Assembly (NCBI RefSeq): GCF_000524195.1
Contig: NW_020170523.1
Span: 86,564-150,563, forward strand
DNA: 64,000 nucleotides
From: Echinococcus granulosus
Taxonomy: Eukaryota; Platyhelminthes; Cestoda; Cyclophyllidea; Taeniidae
Direction: 5' to 3'
Positions 1 through 12,955 of this stretch are shown piece after piece (the first letter of the stretch is position 1; every line of letters begins with the position of its first letter). The translations under genes were made by a program, and so were the position numbers. Under the pieces are notes generated by a model. That model saw nothing but the letters and a program-made list of their open reading frames with translations. It was not told the DNA's origin and made no database searches.

Positions 1-511
1 AACGGAAAGCGATTAAACAATGCGTTTATTTTCGAGATCGAACAATGAATTGGCTGCGAGGCTAAATTAGCTGCAAAACTTGTAAATACTCATAACCTTC
101 AAAGGAAGGTCAAAATCGGGATTAAAGAAAGGGAGAAATGCCCAATACGTCTTCACTTTTCCTAACTGTCATGCAGAAGGTGTAAAAATGGGAAAAGGGG
201 ACTTATTTTTTTTGTCAAGCCTTCGCTATACCGCGAGATTGACTAAGACCCACATAATTGAGGTTTCACTGGCAGAATATTTATTCGTGACCGCAGGTGG
301 GACGATATTTTAGACATGAATCACCTATCAAAGGTACTTCAAAGTCACTCTCTAATATCTTCTCAAGGATCAAAGAGCTTGGGCGAGAAAATATTAGGAG
401 CTTATAAATGCTATAATTTTCACTATCTGCCTTGTGATTAACAACATATTCTCAGTTTATATGGCGTATTTTCACGTGTAAATGTGTGACAAAGACTTTG
501 GCATTTTAAGG

Positions 512-611
512 NNNNNNNNNNNNNNNNNNNNNNNNNNNNNNNNNNNNNNNNNNNNNNNNNNNNNNNNNNNNNNNNNNNNNNNNNNNNNNNNNNNNNNNNN
601 NNNNNNNNNNN
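512..611. other. Scaffold gap, 100 Ns
   Basis: A run of exactly 100 N characters. This is the usual placeholder for a gap of unknown size in a draft assembly, so the real distance between the two flanks is not known. Confidence 0.99.
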
Positions 612-2237
612 CTTCTTAACACATTCATGTCTACTCCGACGTGAAAAGCTTTAAAGCCGCCCAGCATTGGGCATCCCAAGTCGGCCAGTTTATGGCCAAG
701 ACGAAGAAGCAGGATAAATCTCGACTTTTACTCCTGTAGAAAAGGGGCTTAAGTACATTCTGTGTCTTTTCACATTCGGGGTCCCAATTTTTCTCCTGAG
801 GTATTATGATCTACCTCTTAGCACACATTTAAATACACTTAATTGGTTTTTTGAGTGATTTTCTGTAGAATGGGAGCAAAAAAATCTGTCTCTACCAAGT
901 ATGTTTCCTCGAGAAGCAGGCATCTATTAAAGGCGTTTCCCTTTTTTTTCACGAGAAATACAAGGCTTTATTTTGCGGAAAAAAAGAGGTGGATTCTAAC
1001 TACTAGACACAAACTGGCTGGATGTCTGTTGGAGAAGGCAGAGTGTTTACCCGCGCGTTTTCCACTGACAAGTTAATCTCATGATGTCTCGATCAAAAAG
1101 AGTGTAGAGGAAGGGAATACTTTGTCTTGTTTTCATTATATGTCATTACAGTGCTTTTGTCATTGTCAGGAAGTCCATTAAATTAATCAGAAGGGTAAAT
1201 GGATGAGGCTTTTGGGCAATCCAGATGTCCTCTTCTGTGCTTAGCGTTTGGAACAGTAAGCAATTCTTCCAAAGGGGGTATTTCTCTTTTCTTTTTGTGC
1301 ACTTCTATTTTTCGTAAATAAAACTTGTTGAAAGTAAAGAAAATAATAAATGTCGCATTTTTTATGAGCGGATTTTCTCCTTGCATTTCTTTAGTTGAAC
1401 TCCGCCGGGGTTGCATCGTTTTTCCCTTTTTTCCGAATTGGTCGTACCACGAAAAGGGAAAGTATTAATTTGGGATAAACTATGGAGCCTTACCCTATCC
1501 TTCATGGTACAGACATTTCTGTGCCAACTTTAAAATTGTCTACGATTTTTCTTTGAGTTCAATTGGTCTAGTAGGCGGGGGGAGGGGTAGGCTAGGCGAG
1601 AGAAGGGCAGGGGATGGGAAGGAAAGGGAGGCCCACCAAAATTCGTTTCAAGCAAAAAACTTACCAAAGTATATGACATAATGAAGAGTGTTTTGTTTTT
1701 CTTCCACTTAGGAAAATGTTTTCTTATTTTTCTTTTCTGCAGTATGAAGCTTATTCTGTCAGGTGGTGGTAATGATATAATGGTCAAATTCGGATATTTG
1801 GATGCGATTTTCGTAAATTTTTTTTTTCAGGATTTTAATGGTCATGCAAACATTAGAAGTTAAATAACCCAGAGGGTATTATTATTTTTCTTAAATTTAT
1901 ATCTGCGTAAAGAAATCTGTCTGAATTGTTTGCGGTAGGTCTATGATAAGCGTAATGTCATTGTGTAATCATGCCAGGGATGATTTACGCACGCTTCAGA
2001 TCTCTCTGTTCAACAAAAACATCTTAAAAACACGCAGTTTTTACTCATTTGGTCATATTGTATAGTCTTTTAATCGAAAATGTAGGTGGAACTTTCCGCC
2101 TCTGGTCCTTGTTTATTGCGTACGACGGCGGTCTGGTAATGAGGAGGAGTGAAATGGGGCGACGTAGCATACATTAAGCTCAGAGACGAGAGGAGGCTCC
2201 GGAAATAAATTTTTATGAGAATATAGGCTTTTTATTT

Positions 2238-2250
2238 GTGTGTGTGTGTG
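2238..2250 (+). repeat. GT dinucleotide microsatellite
   Basis: An uninterrupted run of about six GT units in non-coding sequence. Confidence 0.8.
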
Positions 2251-4714
2251 GTCGTGACGTCAAAAAAAACTGTACCAGTCCATCATCTTAAGAGTGTCAT
2301 TGTCTATCTACATTTTCAATTAACCCATTAGGTCCGACTACGCCTAAGGCCCTTACCAATGGCCGTCAAAATGGGGTTTTACTGGCATGATGAATGTCAC
2401 CTTTCTGATGTGTCATATCATTCGAATGAAAGTAGCCCAAGAGCGAGCTTTATCAATAATAGGGGTTCCAAATCTTTTATGATTTTTAGGAATGACAACT
2501 TCTTCGTAGAGCTGTCAGCTACTGCATTAGAGAGTTCGAGAAAACTTTTTACAGGATGTAGCATTTATCTACGAGAAAGATCATCCTCAAGTCAATGTTA
2601 ATCTAATCATGCATCAGTCTATAAATTTGCAGCCTTCTGGTTGCCTAAGAAGGTTCTTCTTCTCGCAATGATCTTAAAGCTCTCTAAAGGTTCTCTTCGC
2701 CATGCACGTGTCAAAAGTGACATCTAATTTTCCTTTTTTATGATAATTATCGGAGAGAAGGCAGAAAATAATCAAACATGGTCATGCAGTTTATTTTGTA
2801 ATGAATTAGCTACGGAATGCTTTCTCCGGTATGATAATGCGATTCTTCATTAATTGGAATGCTAGTTAGCGGTGCTTTTCATGTTGGTGGCTTTGGCCTT
2901 GACTGCTTCCTCACCAGAATCGAAGAGTTTACGCCAAATAATTTGCAGGCGGAACATCCTCTCACCCCATACTGCGACCTATGTAAATGCTACGTAAATT
3001 TTACGGGAGGCTTTTAAAGTTTTGAAATCCAATTGTCATTGGCAAAGTAGACAGTTTTGAATTGCGTTCATCAGGTTCATTCAACCGTCAGTGGATGATA
3101 GGCGGATCCGCCACAAGAGGAAGGCATTAGTGCGCCTTTAGCAAGCGAAAATTTATAATGAACATTTGTGTAAGCAGTTCATTATGCACAGAGAAAATAT
3201 AGTCATCTAGGTTAGAGATCTGCCGGTTGATAGCTGACGATGTTTCCGTTCGTTTAACAAATTTTGTGATGAAAAAGTTTATCTTGACATCTTAATCTCA
3301 TAATTTCTACATTACAAAGAGTAGGGAGGCTCTTTCCTGATCGTGATGCGCCCAACTTTGAGTTGACTTGGACACTCAAAGTAGGCCAGCCTGATTTGTA
3401 TCCTCCACGTTTAACGCAAATTTAATGTCATGAGGACCCAGAAGTTCTAAGTTATTGACGGGAGAATTTTTATTTATTTATCTCGTCAGTAGCGGCGCGT
3501 ATTTCTCTGTTGTTATCAGTGATAGAGGGCACATCTTTCATCGCCAAAATCAAGCTGTTTCAGCCCCACATTCTACTTCTGTATAACTCATCCGCTCCAA
3601 ATTTTACCTGATACCGGGTTTAAATAGGGAAAGAAGACTAATCCCAGTCATACTGGCTTCGTTTTCCCTACATTTTCTCATATTGAAATTCGAATAGAGA
3701 GGAAGGCAAATAGTACTGACCACAGTAAGTAGCACTGGCAGGTTGAAACGCACCTACCTATGGCTTACAATACATTCAGGTAAACAATCGTCGTGATTTA
3801 TGCAAGTCCTCACTGGTTGGAACAAGCCATCACTACGATCTGTGCCTTAAACCGCATGACCTTTTGAGGACACTTGCTATCTCCACTGCCCCATCTCGTC
3901 TTAGGCTGCTCCTCATCTGGTAAACAGCGTTTAGACTATCTTTTTTGGCATACTAGAATCCATATGATTTGCAAGGAATAAGAAAAAATTTCCGAAGAAG
4001 GCAAATCTTCCTAAAGAGACTTCTCAAGACTTCTCTTAGTTTGCAAACTTCACTGTATTTTTATTGCCTCTCGACCGTATGGCTAAGCTGCTTTCAAGTC
4101 TTTTGATTCCACTAGTCTTTTTCAGCCATTTCTACGAACTACTCTGGTTATTTCAATCAGCGTCTTGTGGTGTGGTAATCTTTACTCTCTAGTTTTGAAT
4201 ACCTGCAGCCTCGTAGGTCCACCATTGAGGCCTTTTGTGTCTTTTACTTAGGGTAGCGACTAGCCAACTTGCCCAGGCAGAGATCCCATACATAAAAACC
4301 GCCAGTTCAGTCCTACCGCCACGAGGAGATCGCCTGAAGGAAAAGTCTGAAGAGTGACAGTATTAGTTAGTGAAAGTCTGGTACTTGATCCTTACTGTTC
4401 CGAGGATATTTCACTCTACTGTTGATAAATCTGACACCTTTAACGCCTTCAAAGTGTGTGACACTTCATGGAGAGTGTTTAACCAGTGCAGTCCTTCAGT
4501 TTTTTCATACCCGAAATAAACACGAAACGTCAGTCATGTGCCGTCATGTCTGCGTTAATTGTTCAATTACTCCGTGATAAAAAATGGAGCGTTTTAGGTG
4601 GTTTTTTGCGTGTTATTGTGTGCAGTGAATAGACTGCATTGCAGAGCGACAACTTGTCACTTTAGATGTGTGTAGGGACGTTATTTAGCACAATGGAGAA
4701 TGTACAGCGGCTAT

Positions 4715-4734
4715 AGCAGCAGCAGCAGCAGCAG
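4715..4734 (+). repeat. AGC trinucleotide microsatellite
   Basis: Six to seven perfect AGC units in non-coding sequence with stops on both sides in all frames. It is not a poly-Ser or poly-Gln coding tract. Confidence 0.85.
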
Positions 4735-5364
4735 CCGGAGTCTGTGTAATACGATACTTAGTGAGAGAACATGAAGTATCTGATTGTTGTAGCTCTTCCT
4801 GGGTAGCACCTCATCTGACCACTTAGGAAGAAGAGTGAGTGAGTCTTGCTATCTTCTTTGTAAGGAACTGAAGACACTATCATACAGTCACTAACCACAG
4901 AAGCGTGGAATTAGCTCTCTGACAGGCACAGAAGGGTAGAAGGGTCTGCTATCAGGATGGAGAATACTGTTAGAAGGTTGGGAAGACCTACGCAAATTCT
5001 TCTACTTGATCCGTCACTCAAAAGTAAATGAGTAGAGTGAATTCCACCAGGAGGTAAGAATATGGGCGAAAAGGTGATTTTTATTACCCAATTTAAATGG
5101 CGAACCTTATCAAGTGGGAGCAGGGTTTTATCCACTAATTGGACATTATTCCCCACCAAGGGCATTTCACCTGGGCAACCGCTTTTGTAGGAATATTTGC
5201 CTTAAGGTAAAAAAGACTCCAAATGATTTACCCAACCCACAGAGAGGAATTCTATCTGCATTTCTTGGTGCTCTTCCTCCTCCTCCTTCATTATTGTAGA
5301 TTCAGACTTCTCGTTACAACCGTTGGTGAGGAGAGCCTTCATATTTCCATAGTTTGTTCAGCAT

Positions 5365-6458
5365 CTATTGTTTTTCTTCTTCCGTTGGAATACCGTAAGC
5401 AACAGTTTCCTTCCCCAGTCGAGTCAAATCTTTTTCTGTTGCTTGTTTTGGTGCAGCATTTGGAGTTGTGGACCCGTCAGCCACATAGCTGGTGTGGCTT
5501 CTCCCGGCTTGCCGTCCACGAGTCTTCACGACTCTTGCTAATACATTTAGGAAAGTGAATGGTTGGGGAGATTAACACAAAAATTGTTTATTTTTAAGAA
5601 AAGCTAGAAGGAGTCGGATATCTCTCACCACATTGTTATCTCTGTAATCCCTGGTCGCTACAAATGACATGCAAGGGTGGACCAACTTGGAGGTGCCTTA
5701 TTAGAAGCCTGAGGTCATAGCAGGAGATCAGGAACCTACTAGTGAAAGTTCGAAAAGTCCGCAGAAGACCAGAAAATTACTATTAGTTGTTTAAGCGCCA
5801 TAAATTTTTGCTTGAACTAAGGGCACCATTATCAAAGAGTGAAGCTGCCAAGTTCTGGCGATTTTCTGAATAATGGATAATGGGGACTAATTTTTTCTTT
5901 CATGGCCAAGACACGAAGTAAAGTTGACTGGTGGTCTTGCTCGACAAGGGCAGCATGAGTGCCTTTTGATGAAACCTTTGATGGACAGGTTAATCACACT
6001 GTCATCTGGCCCGGTCTAGTCCCACTGAAGGCAACAGCATAAATCATTTTGTAATGTCAATGGGTGGATCGGTTCATTTGCACCGTCAATTTTCCTCGTG
6101 AAACCTCACCTGCACACGAAGTTACTGCGTCAGCCATCTTCACGGATCACCATCTACGCCATATTTTATGTGCTTCGTGCATGACATGTCATAAGGTGTT
6201 TTACCACTTACGAAGTTTTTGTCAGGTATGATAATTTTAGGTCTTAAGTCGTTGACAAGACCCCACTTTTTTAGTAATGTTGCCTCACCGCAAATCCAGC
6301 TATTTTGTACTTGGCTTTGACCTGTCCAGTAAGTTGACAGGATATCTTATCCGAAGAAAAGACTGTTGAGGAAAAGTCCTTCAGTACGGCTTTGTCTATG
6401 TTCTGGTTGAGAATGTTTCGTCTCCTCCAAAATAGAGAAATAAGAACCAAAGTAACAA
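5365..6458 (-). CDS. Candidate C-terminal exons of a membrane protein
   Basis: Three minus-strand blocks can be chained. Exon A (6458-6289) follows a good acceptor (pyrimidine run then TTAG) and ends at a GTGAGG donor. It encodes the end of a hydrophobic segment (VTLVLISLFW) followed by three arginines and a polar stretch, as in a transmembrane helix with its stop-transfer signal. A possible 28-nt exon (6137-6110, MADAVTSCA) ends at another GTGAGG donor. The last exon (5537-5365) follows a strong acceptor and encodes a basic then Gly/Thr/Glu-rich tail ending EEEKQ and TAG. Splice phases agree throughout (0, then 1). The ectodomain exons, expected above 6.46 kb, were not found. I do not recognise the protein. 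The terminal exon is the best supported part and the middle exon the weakest. Confidence 0.33.
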
Positions 6459-7907
6459 CTAAGCAGACAGACCGATTTTGGAGCAGAGGGAATCGGGACA
6501 AGCAGGGGCTACCCTCAGCTTTATTACCACTTATTGGACAAATCGTATCCAAAAATAAAAACAAAACTGAACCAACAAAACTAAAGAAGGGTAGTGACGG
6601 TGCTGTCGGGGTAGATTAAGGCGAGGGCTTTACCAACGGCCGTGGTCTTTCGGCCTCGCATCAATGCAAACGCGAGGTGGATTCTGTAGGAAAGGACCTC
6701 ATGAGTACAACCCTGTACCCATTTCTGTACCTACAGACCAACATTTACTCATAGGTCCCGCTTTTTTGGGACCTACGGTGATGGTGGTGACTGTATCCAT
6801 ACCCATTCATAAGAATATATATTTATTGCTTGAAAAAATATTACTTCGAGAAGATGTCTACTGTGCTTAATTTCTCTCATAATATTTATTTTTTAACCTA
6901 AAATGTGCTATTAGATTTAATTTTTTCCTGTTCAAGTTCGCAAATATCACTTTACCACCCTTTTCAAAGGAGAGAAATTCAACTGGTTGATCAATGACAG
7001 GTTGACAAAAGTGTCAATCGAAATTGATCGATGATACACCTTGGCACAAGACCAAAATTAAAGACGTTTCCCCTATCAAAATAGTACATATTTTCCTTTT
7101 TCCCATATAATGTACTTCTTTGCAGTTTCATCCAACTTCAGCTCAGTTCATAAGTAACCTCATTCACTGGAAGACAGGTGTCTTGAATAATACCTTATCC
7201 ATTTCCCACATTACAAGTCCCCGCTAAAGACGAATTCCAAGAGACATAATTTGATATGCTTTTTAAAAAGTCCTACTGAAAGGCAACTCTTACATAGAGG
7301 CAAAAAAGCCTAGTATATGCCTTTAAAAATCTGCGATGAGTTGGGAGTGGATGATTTTCGGACAACCTATGGCATGTAATTTATTGCCCTCCCCTCACCA
7401 CAAGTCAGTCAGGAGGCAATTTTGACAAGAGGTACTTATATAATATGTACGTGAAATAAGCGACGAACAGATTGGTAGTCTCTAACGCTTGTTGTCTGTC
7501 ATCCAATGGGGGATGGCAAGCGGCATGCGAGACGCCTTTGTGCAGTCTTTATCACATCTTTCCCCATTTATTTGAGATGTCAGCGCATGAGATGTTCCTG
7601 ACACGTTAACCTTGAGTGCCTCTAATGGCATCACATAATTCCTCCTAAACACGAGTAACTCATCCATTTGCGTTAGACTGTTTAAATCAACCTCTATTAT
7701 GAGGGGTAAGCCTTGTTACTTGGGCCAAAAGATATCATATTTCGATTTCGCCTAGGGGTATGGCCACTGTTTTATGCTAAAACCATTTTAAAGGTATTGT
7801 AAGAAATGGTTTCTTTTTCTTACTGAGTAATACCCCTTGGGTGAGGATCCAAAGTGACTTCTTGGTAAACTGTGCACGAACGAGGTCGAGTAAGAAGCCT
7901 ATGTTAG

Positions 7908-8170
7908 CTTCTCATCAAAAATAAGAAGGAGCCAGGGCCTTTTGAATACAGACTAGCGATGAAAGTAAAAACTCTCCTGAATTCATCATGGGAGTGTTAT
8001 ATTTGAAGAATCTTGAAGAAGGTGATTATTCACCCAAGTTGTGTCTAGAGGAATGGTTGTGAGGGGGGGTTGGAGTTTTCGAACAGGGTTTCATTGGGGA
8101 TCACTGAAACAATCTCCTAGCTGGTAACAGATAATGAACTCATTTGGAGGCCCACTCCCGCTCTGTTCCA
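7908..8170 (+). repeat. Dispersed repeat, copy 1
   Basis: Aligns by eye over about 260 bases with 9,400-9,675. The best shared blocks are ATCATGGGA followed by TGTT near the middle, GGAATGGT, and a 3' block reading TTTGGGG-ATCACTG-AACAA and then CATTTGGA. Copies are diverged with small indels and have no terminal repeats or open frame. The leader motif AGCTTCTCATCAAA recurs at about 8,342 and 22,685. Confidence 0.6.
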
Positions 8171-9399
8171 AATCTCCTTCAAGCTGAGTAGCACCAGCTA
8201 GATAAAGTTTAAAAGTGGCATCTTCCCTAATTACGTCCAGATAGATTAGTTCTCACCTCGTTTTTCTGCATTGAAAAAGAAAAGATATTGCATTGAGAAT
8301 TGCATGATTCAGCATCCGAGGTAGTGCGAGGAGCATGCATTTAGCTTCTCATCAAAAAGCAGAAGAGGAAGGAACAGGAAATCCCGGGAAAACAAATACA
8401 TTTATTCATCCAATAAAGTAACATTTTGGGCTTAAAAAATGACTAAAATTATCTTCCTCTTTGATGTGAATCATCGTTTCAAGACACCAATAAAGAGAGC
8501 CTGCAGCAGGTAGCTCTGTTGTGTCTACTGAAGGGATAGATATGTGCAAATAGCATATAGCCATCTGGCTAAGGAAAAACACTGGCCTTCTAAATCATAA
8601 ACTTTTGCAGTATGGTAAAACAAACGTAGTTGGTCTTATTTTAAAAATTCTGTCGCATATATTTATTGTCTGCTTTCAGATGGGGAAAATGTACGGGTAT
8701 GAAGCAACACCATTCAACCTTTTCCTGCCTCTTTTTCTTTTCAATTAAAAAAAGAACAATTAAATCCCTCGAATTTTTTTGAGAAATTCAACTTTACATG
8801 AGATTGTGGAGAAAAAGCATCCATACCATCTGCCAACTCACTTGAACAAGCACATAGCGCGAAATTTGAGTGTCAGTGTCTTTTCAAACAAGAGAAGAGG
8901 AAATGAGCCCAGAATAGATTTTCGTAGCGCAATAAGATGAAGTTTCGAATTCTAATTTTTCAGAGCCAATTATTCTTGCATTTTTGTCTGAGGAGTCTAG
9001 ACTACCCTTGGTATGGATTTGTTGCTGTGGCCACAAAATCATTTGTTCGTTTATTTACCCATCCACTCGCTTAGCCATGAATGCTATTTGGACTTCCGCC
9101 GTAGCTAAATACCGATTTCTCTCGTACCGAAAAAGATCAGACCTTGTTGGCAGTGTAACGTCTTCTTCTAGTCCCTTTAAAATAGCGAATTAAGGTAACA
9201 AGTTATTCCAAGTAATAGCGGTGAAGTACTTTTATTTTGGGGACCTTAAATCCTCATCTCATTTTGATGAGCTTTAAAGTAAACTAATCGGCAAAACTCC
9301 TCGGTCAAAAAGAATTGTTTGTTGAACGTTCAGTCACATTTATGGGGTAGTTTAACCCTTCAGAGTGTCATGATCAACAGCTTAACCGATCACTTCCCA

Positions 9400-9675
9400 T
9401 AGTTGCATTCATCTATGAAATCGGACTCTTTTGACCACGGACAATGGATAAAAACGAAGTTAAACTTAACAAAGATGGCCCGATGTATCATGGGAATGTT
9501 GTAATTGAATGGTCTCCGAATAGATTATTATTTGCCGAATATCAGAACGGAATGGTGGAGGGATGCCAAGGAGAAAGGGGAGTATTTCTCAGATAGGATT
9601 CCTTTGGGGTATCACTGCAACAACGTCCTAACCGGTAATGTACAATGCATTCATTTGGACCCCCCCATCAAATTC
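9400..9675 (+). repeat. Dispersed repeat, copy 2
   Basis: Partner of 7,908-8,170, same orientation, about 1.5 kb away. Similarity is patchy, as expected for an old non-autonomous element or a decayed local duplication. The family is not known to me. Confidence 0.6.
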
Positions 9676-11759
9676 TTAGTAAGTTGATAAATGGGGTTGG
9701 CGCGCATCCCACTTCATTACCGCTGGCTCTTAATTTTCCCCCGTAGATAACACTCTCCAGCATTGATGCTGATTAGACAACTTAAGTGCCAGTAAAACGG
9801 CAGGGGAGGAGAATTATTGCTCCCATGGCTGCAAGATATGGGCGTATATATCATAAAAATGGCCTCGAAAAACTTATCAGTGTACTTAGGTGGAACGATT
9901 TTCGGTCATTGGAAATGTGCGCTGTCATCCTCAGTCAATCAGATTGCCAATTATTCACTACTTTCCGCCCTTTCAGGAGCTCCTAAATATCTAATTTGAA
10001 GATTCAAATAAATATAAGACAAAAACGGGTGTAATCCGCACTGGCACATGTGGAAGCGGAAGGTGAGATGGAAGGAAAAGAAGGAGGGCAGGAAGACAGG
10101 AATGAAGGTATCCCTCCTTCTAACCTAAAGGTTAATGCCTCAGCAGATGTTTGTGTGTGTACGTGTGTATGTAATTGTGGTTTTTTATGGTCGTAATTGT
10201 GCTACCGTATTGTGTGTTTTGCAATGTCTGCGGTAAAGGCCGTGGATAGAGACAGCAGGTAATTGCACTTTTCCTGATGTTGTAGTCAAAAAACGTCCAC
10301 TGATTTACCCCCAAAAATCACCAGGGAGAATATCGTATTTGTTGCTCTGTTATTGTCAATCGTTCACAATCCTCGGCGATAGTGGAATTTATTCAAGGAT
10401 GGCCGCATTTGATCCGTAAACGGTTGCCACTGAAGAGTATCACTGTGAATTTATAAATATTAGGAAATCCGGAGATGTTACAGTAAGAAATTTACCATCT
10501 GTGTAAAAGGGAAATGTAACGGTTAATTTAAGAATGGTAGTGAATGAAGCATTGTTGTCTAGTTTTTGTTATTCATTTGTGCCTAAATGACTAGTTATTT
10601 ATTTTGCACGTCTATTTGTCTGAGGGAAAATTATTAATCCCCGGTGGCTACTTTTTGAGGGATTTGAGCATTTTTACCACTCGTTCCACTTCAAAGCTGT
10701 TTTTGCCCCTTACTTCAACAATTTAATGGCAATAAAATTTGTTATACAAAAGTCGAACTGCCAATAAGTAACTTAGCAGTAATGTCTGTTAACTTCTTCT
10801 CCTTTTAGTGTTTATTTTTTACAAAATGGAGTGTTTTTGACAGCATTTCTTGTAAAACAACTACTCTCTTTAAGTACCTGTCAATTGCTATGAAGTTTGG
10901 TCTTCATTAATTAAAAAACGCGGAATAAAATGCATTTAGAATAAAATATAAGGCTTTATGCAAAAAGTTAACTGGTCGCATATTCCTAAAGTGGATTTTT
11001 TTTCGAGGAATTTGGTTGACTTTAGAACAAAGTAAAAGAGAGGCACCTTGATGACACATTTCTGTTCACTAACGCGCTATCACCTTGATCCGAGAGTGGG
11101 GATGGTAATGACAACAAGTTAACCAAGGACTCACCCTTGAAGTGGTAGTTGGATAAAGGACAGTTTTTTACGTAAGTAACCCGATCCTTTAAGTTGAGCT
11201 TTTTGGGTAGAAAATGGGACAAACAAGTATTCGGTGACAATTTTGCCATTGTAGAACAAAAATGTGTATTTTGCCATCAAGCTTGCTTTATGAGCTCAAG
11301 AGCCTTATTTCCTTGGTGGGCTCAGTACTGCTTGTCATTTTAGAATTAGTTGCATTACCTCATGGCAGTTGGGCTGTCTTTACAATGAGAACTATTGCAT
11401 TTACTCCTCTTACATTGTGCTTTAATATTTCGCTGTACCCTAAAGCAGGTTTGAAGAGCCACTATTTGAAACCTTTTGCAAAGCAATAAGTGTAACAACG
11501 AATCAAAGTTGCCCTTGTATTTATCATTTTAATTTTTGGCATATTATGTCATCTTTTATATTCAAAAGGGTTGTTTATAAAAATGAACCGGTAGCTAATT
11601 CTTTTAAACCACCTTAAAGGGGGAAGAATCAAAAAATGATTATTTGACTATTCTTTTAATGCATTGACTACCAAGGTCTCAGGGGGAGATCGATGCTGCG
11701 AATTGAGGTTCATGTGCTAGCGGCCTAGGGCCTGTAGATCTCCAAACCAAATGCTTAAT

Positions 11760-12160
11760 AAACGAGACCTCAGGACGGATGCCTTTGACGACCGATTCAT
11801 TCAAGTGAGGAACGGCACACGAGCGCACATAAGTCTGGCAACTAGGTGGCGATGTCGGACTGAGTCTGAGTCATTCGTTCGCATTGCTGTGGAGACGAAT
11901 TGACCTTGGACCTGGAGTGATTATCAGCACACTTAAAAGGCATCTAAACCTGGCCTCAACCAATCTGGCTGGAATGCGTGAAGGGCGCAGTTCTGCAGAA
12001 TGCTGGGGGAATCAGGCATGAGAAGGGCGATTTCCAGCAAGTCGAAGAGGAATGTTTGTTTTTGGGGTCACAGACATCTGGAATACACACCTATTAGAAT
12101 CTAAAGGCTTCATCGTTCCGTTATGAGATTATTTGACTGATTTCATGTTTTAAGTTCACT
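11760..12160 (+). mobile_element. Possible decayed LINE 3' end
   Basis: In one plus frame the segment around 12,040-12,115 reads as a short block with the pattern FVFGVTDIWNTHL. The C-terminal tail of many non-LTR retrotransposon polyproteins has a similar F-x-x-R/x-V-x-x-x-WN-x-L block. The upstream frame is broken by stops. The resemblance rests on one short motif and could be chance. Confidence 0.22.
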
Positions 12161-12676
12161 GGAATATAAATACCTGAGGAAGGTTACGGATTATTCCGAG
12201 TCATAACTGATCCAGACACAGTGAAGATGACTCCAGCAAATACGGTGATATAAGGTAATAGCAAATTTAAAAAAACTTCTCGACTTCTGCGTTTAGACGT
12301 TTAAGGTTTTCACTTGAATGAAATCGAATGTGTAGAAGGGAAGCTGTGATGGGAGACTCGTTTTTGGACTCATATTTCAACTTTTGACAGTTGAAACGAC
12401 ATTTTGTACGTGAAACCCATTGGCACACTTTTTACAAATGCTTCTATCGTTCATGTGGTGAACTAGGGGGTCTTGTTTGCACGTAAGTAGTCACTTTAGT
12501 AATTCTCATCCACGCAACGCAGCAGCATTAAATGAAGAGTCATTCAATCGCTACACTGCCATTTGTTTTTTTGAAAGAAGTGGCGGGTTATTTTTGAGAA
12601 AACTATGAAATTCATTGCATTTTTGTCCTTCCTTCAGATGATGTGCTGACAATAGCGGATCGAAAAATCCACGAGC

Positions 12677-12955
12677 ATGAGCATCTTCCTTGTACATATC
12701 TTTTCCCTCCTCATATTTACCGTTTCAAGAACGCGGACCACCCAGACAGTAGTGGTGGGTTCCAACACCTCCCACTCCGATTCCAGCCAATCAGAGGAGC
12801 GGCGTGAGACACATGAAGTGCAATTCCACTACCGAATTGCGGCCAGTAGAATGGGCCATCTGACGTGCGAGGTGAAGTTGAGCTCGGAAGCAAGTCAAGC
12901 GCTGGTGAAATCAGGAAATCAAAGCTTGAGCCATGTCTACCTTCGATGTCCACAG
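12677..12955 (+). CDS. Ig-like receptor exon 1: signal peptide, start of Ig domain
   Basis: Encodes residues 1-93. The N-terminus is strongly hydrophobic (MSIFLVHIFSLLIFTVS), typical of a signal peptide. Two N-glycosylation sequons are present (NTS at 30, NQS at 81), and HLTCEV around 61-66 resembles an Ig B-strand cysteine. The exon ends CCACAG before gtatat, phase 0. A possible 5'-UTR acceptor (cttccttcag) lies about 40 bases before the ATG. Confidence 0.7.

Larger units (their letters stand above)
612..5364. other. Non-coding stretch, no gene recognised
   Basis: Open frames here are short, lack convincing splice junctions and do not resemble known proteins. Apart from a short GT run and an AGC run (listed separately) I see no structured feature. 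The 511 bases left of the gap are also without recognisable content. Confidence 0.5.
6465..12630. other. Non-coding stretch with old repeats
   Basis: No convincing exon chain was found. The stretch contains two diverged copies of a dispersed repeat (7,908-8,170 and 9,400-9,675) and a possible LINE relic near 12.1 kb, listed separately. If the candidate gene at 5.4-6.5 kb is real, its upstream exons should lie here. Confidence 0.45.

Noticed and set aside
5223..5558. 111-codon plus-strand hydrophobic frame
   Set aside because: Antisense to the better supported minus-strand exon 5537-5365. Its Leu/Phe richness comes from reading poly-purine codons on the wrong strand.
7482..7667. Minus-strand frame with an apparent acceptor and two cysteines
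   Set aside because: Considered as an ectodomain exon of the 5.4-6.5 kb candidate gene, but no compatible donor was found.
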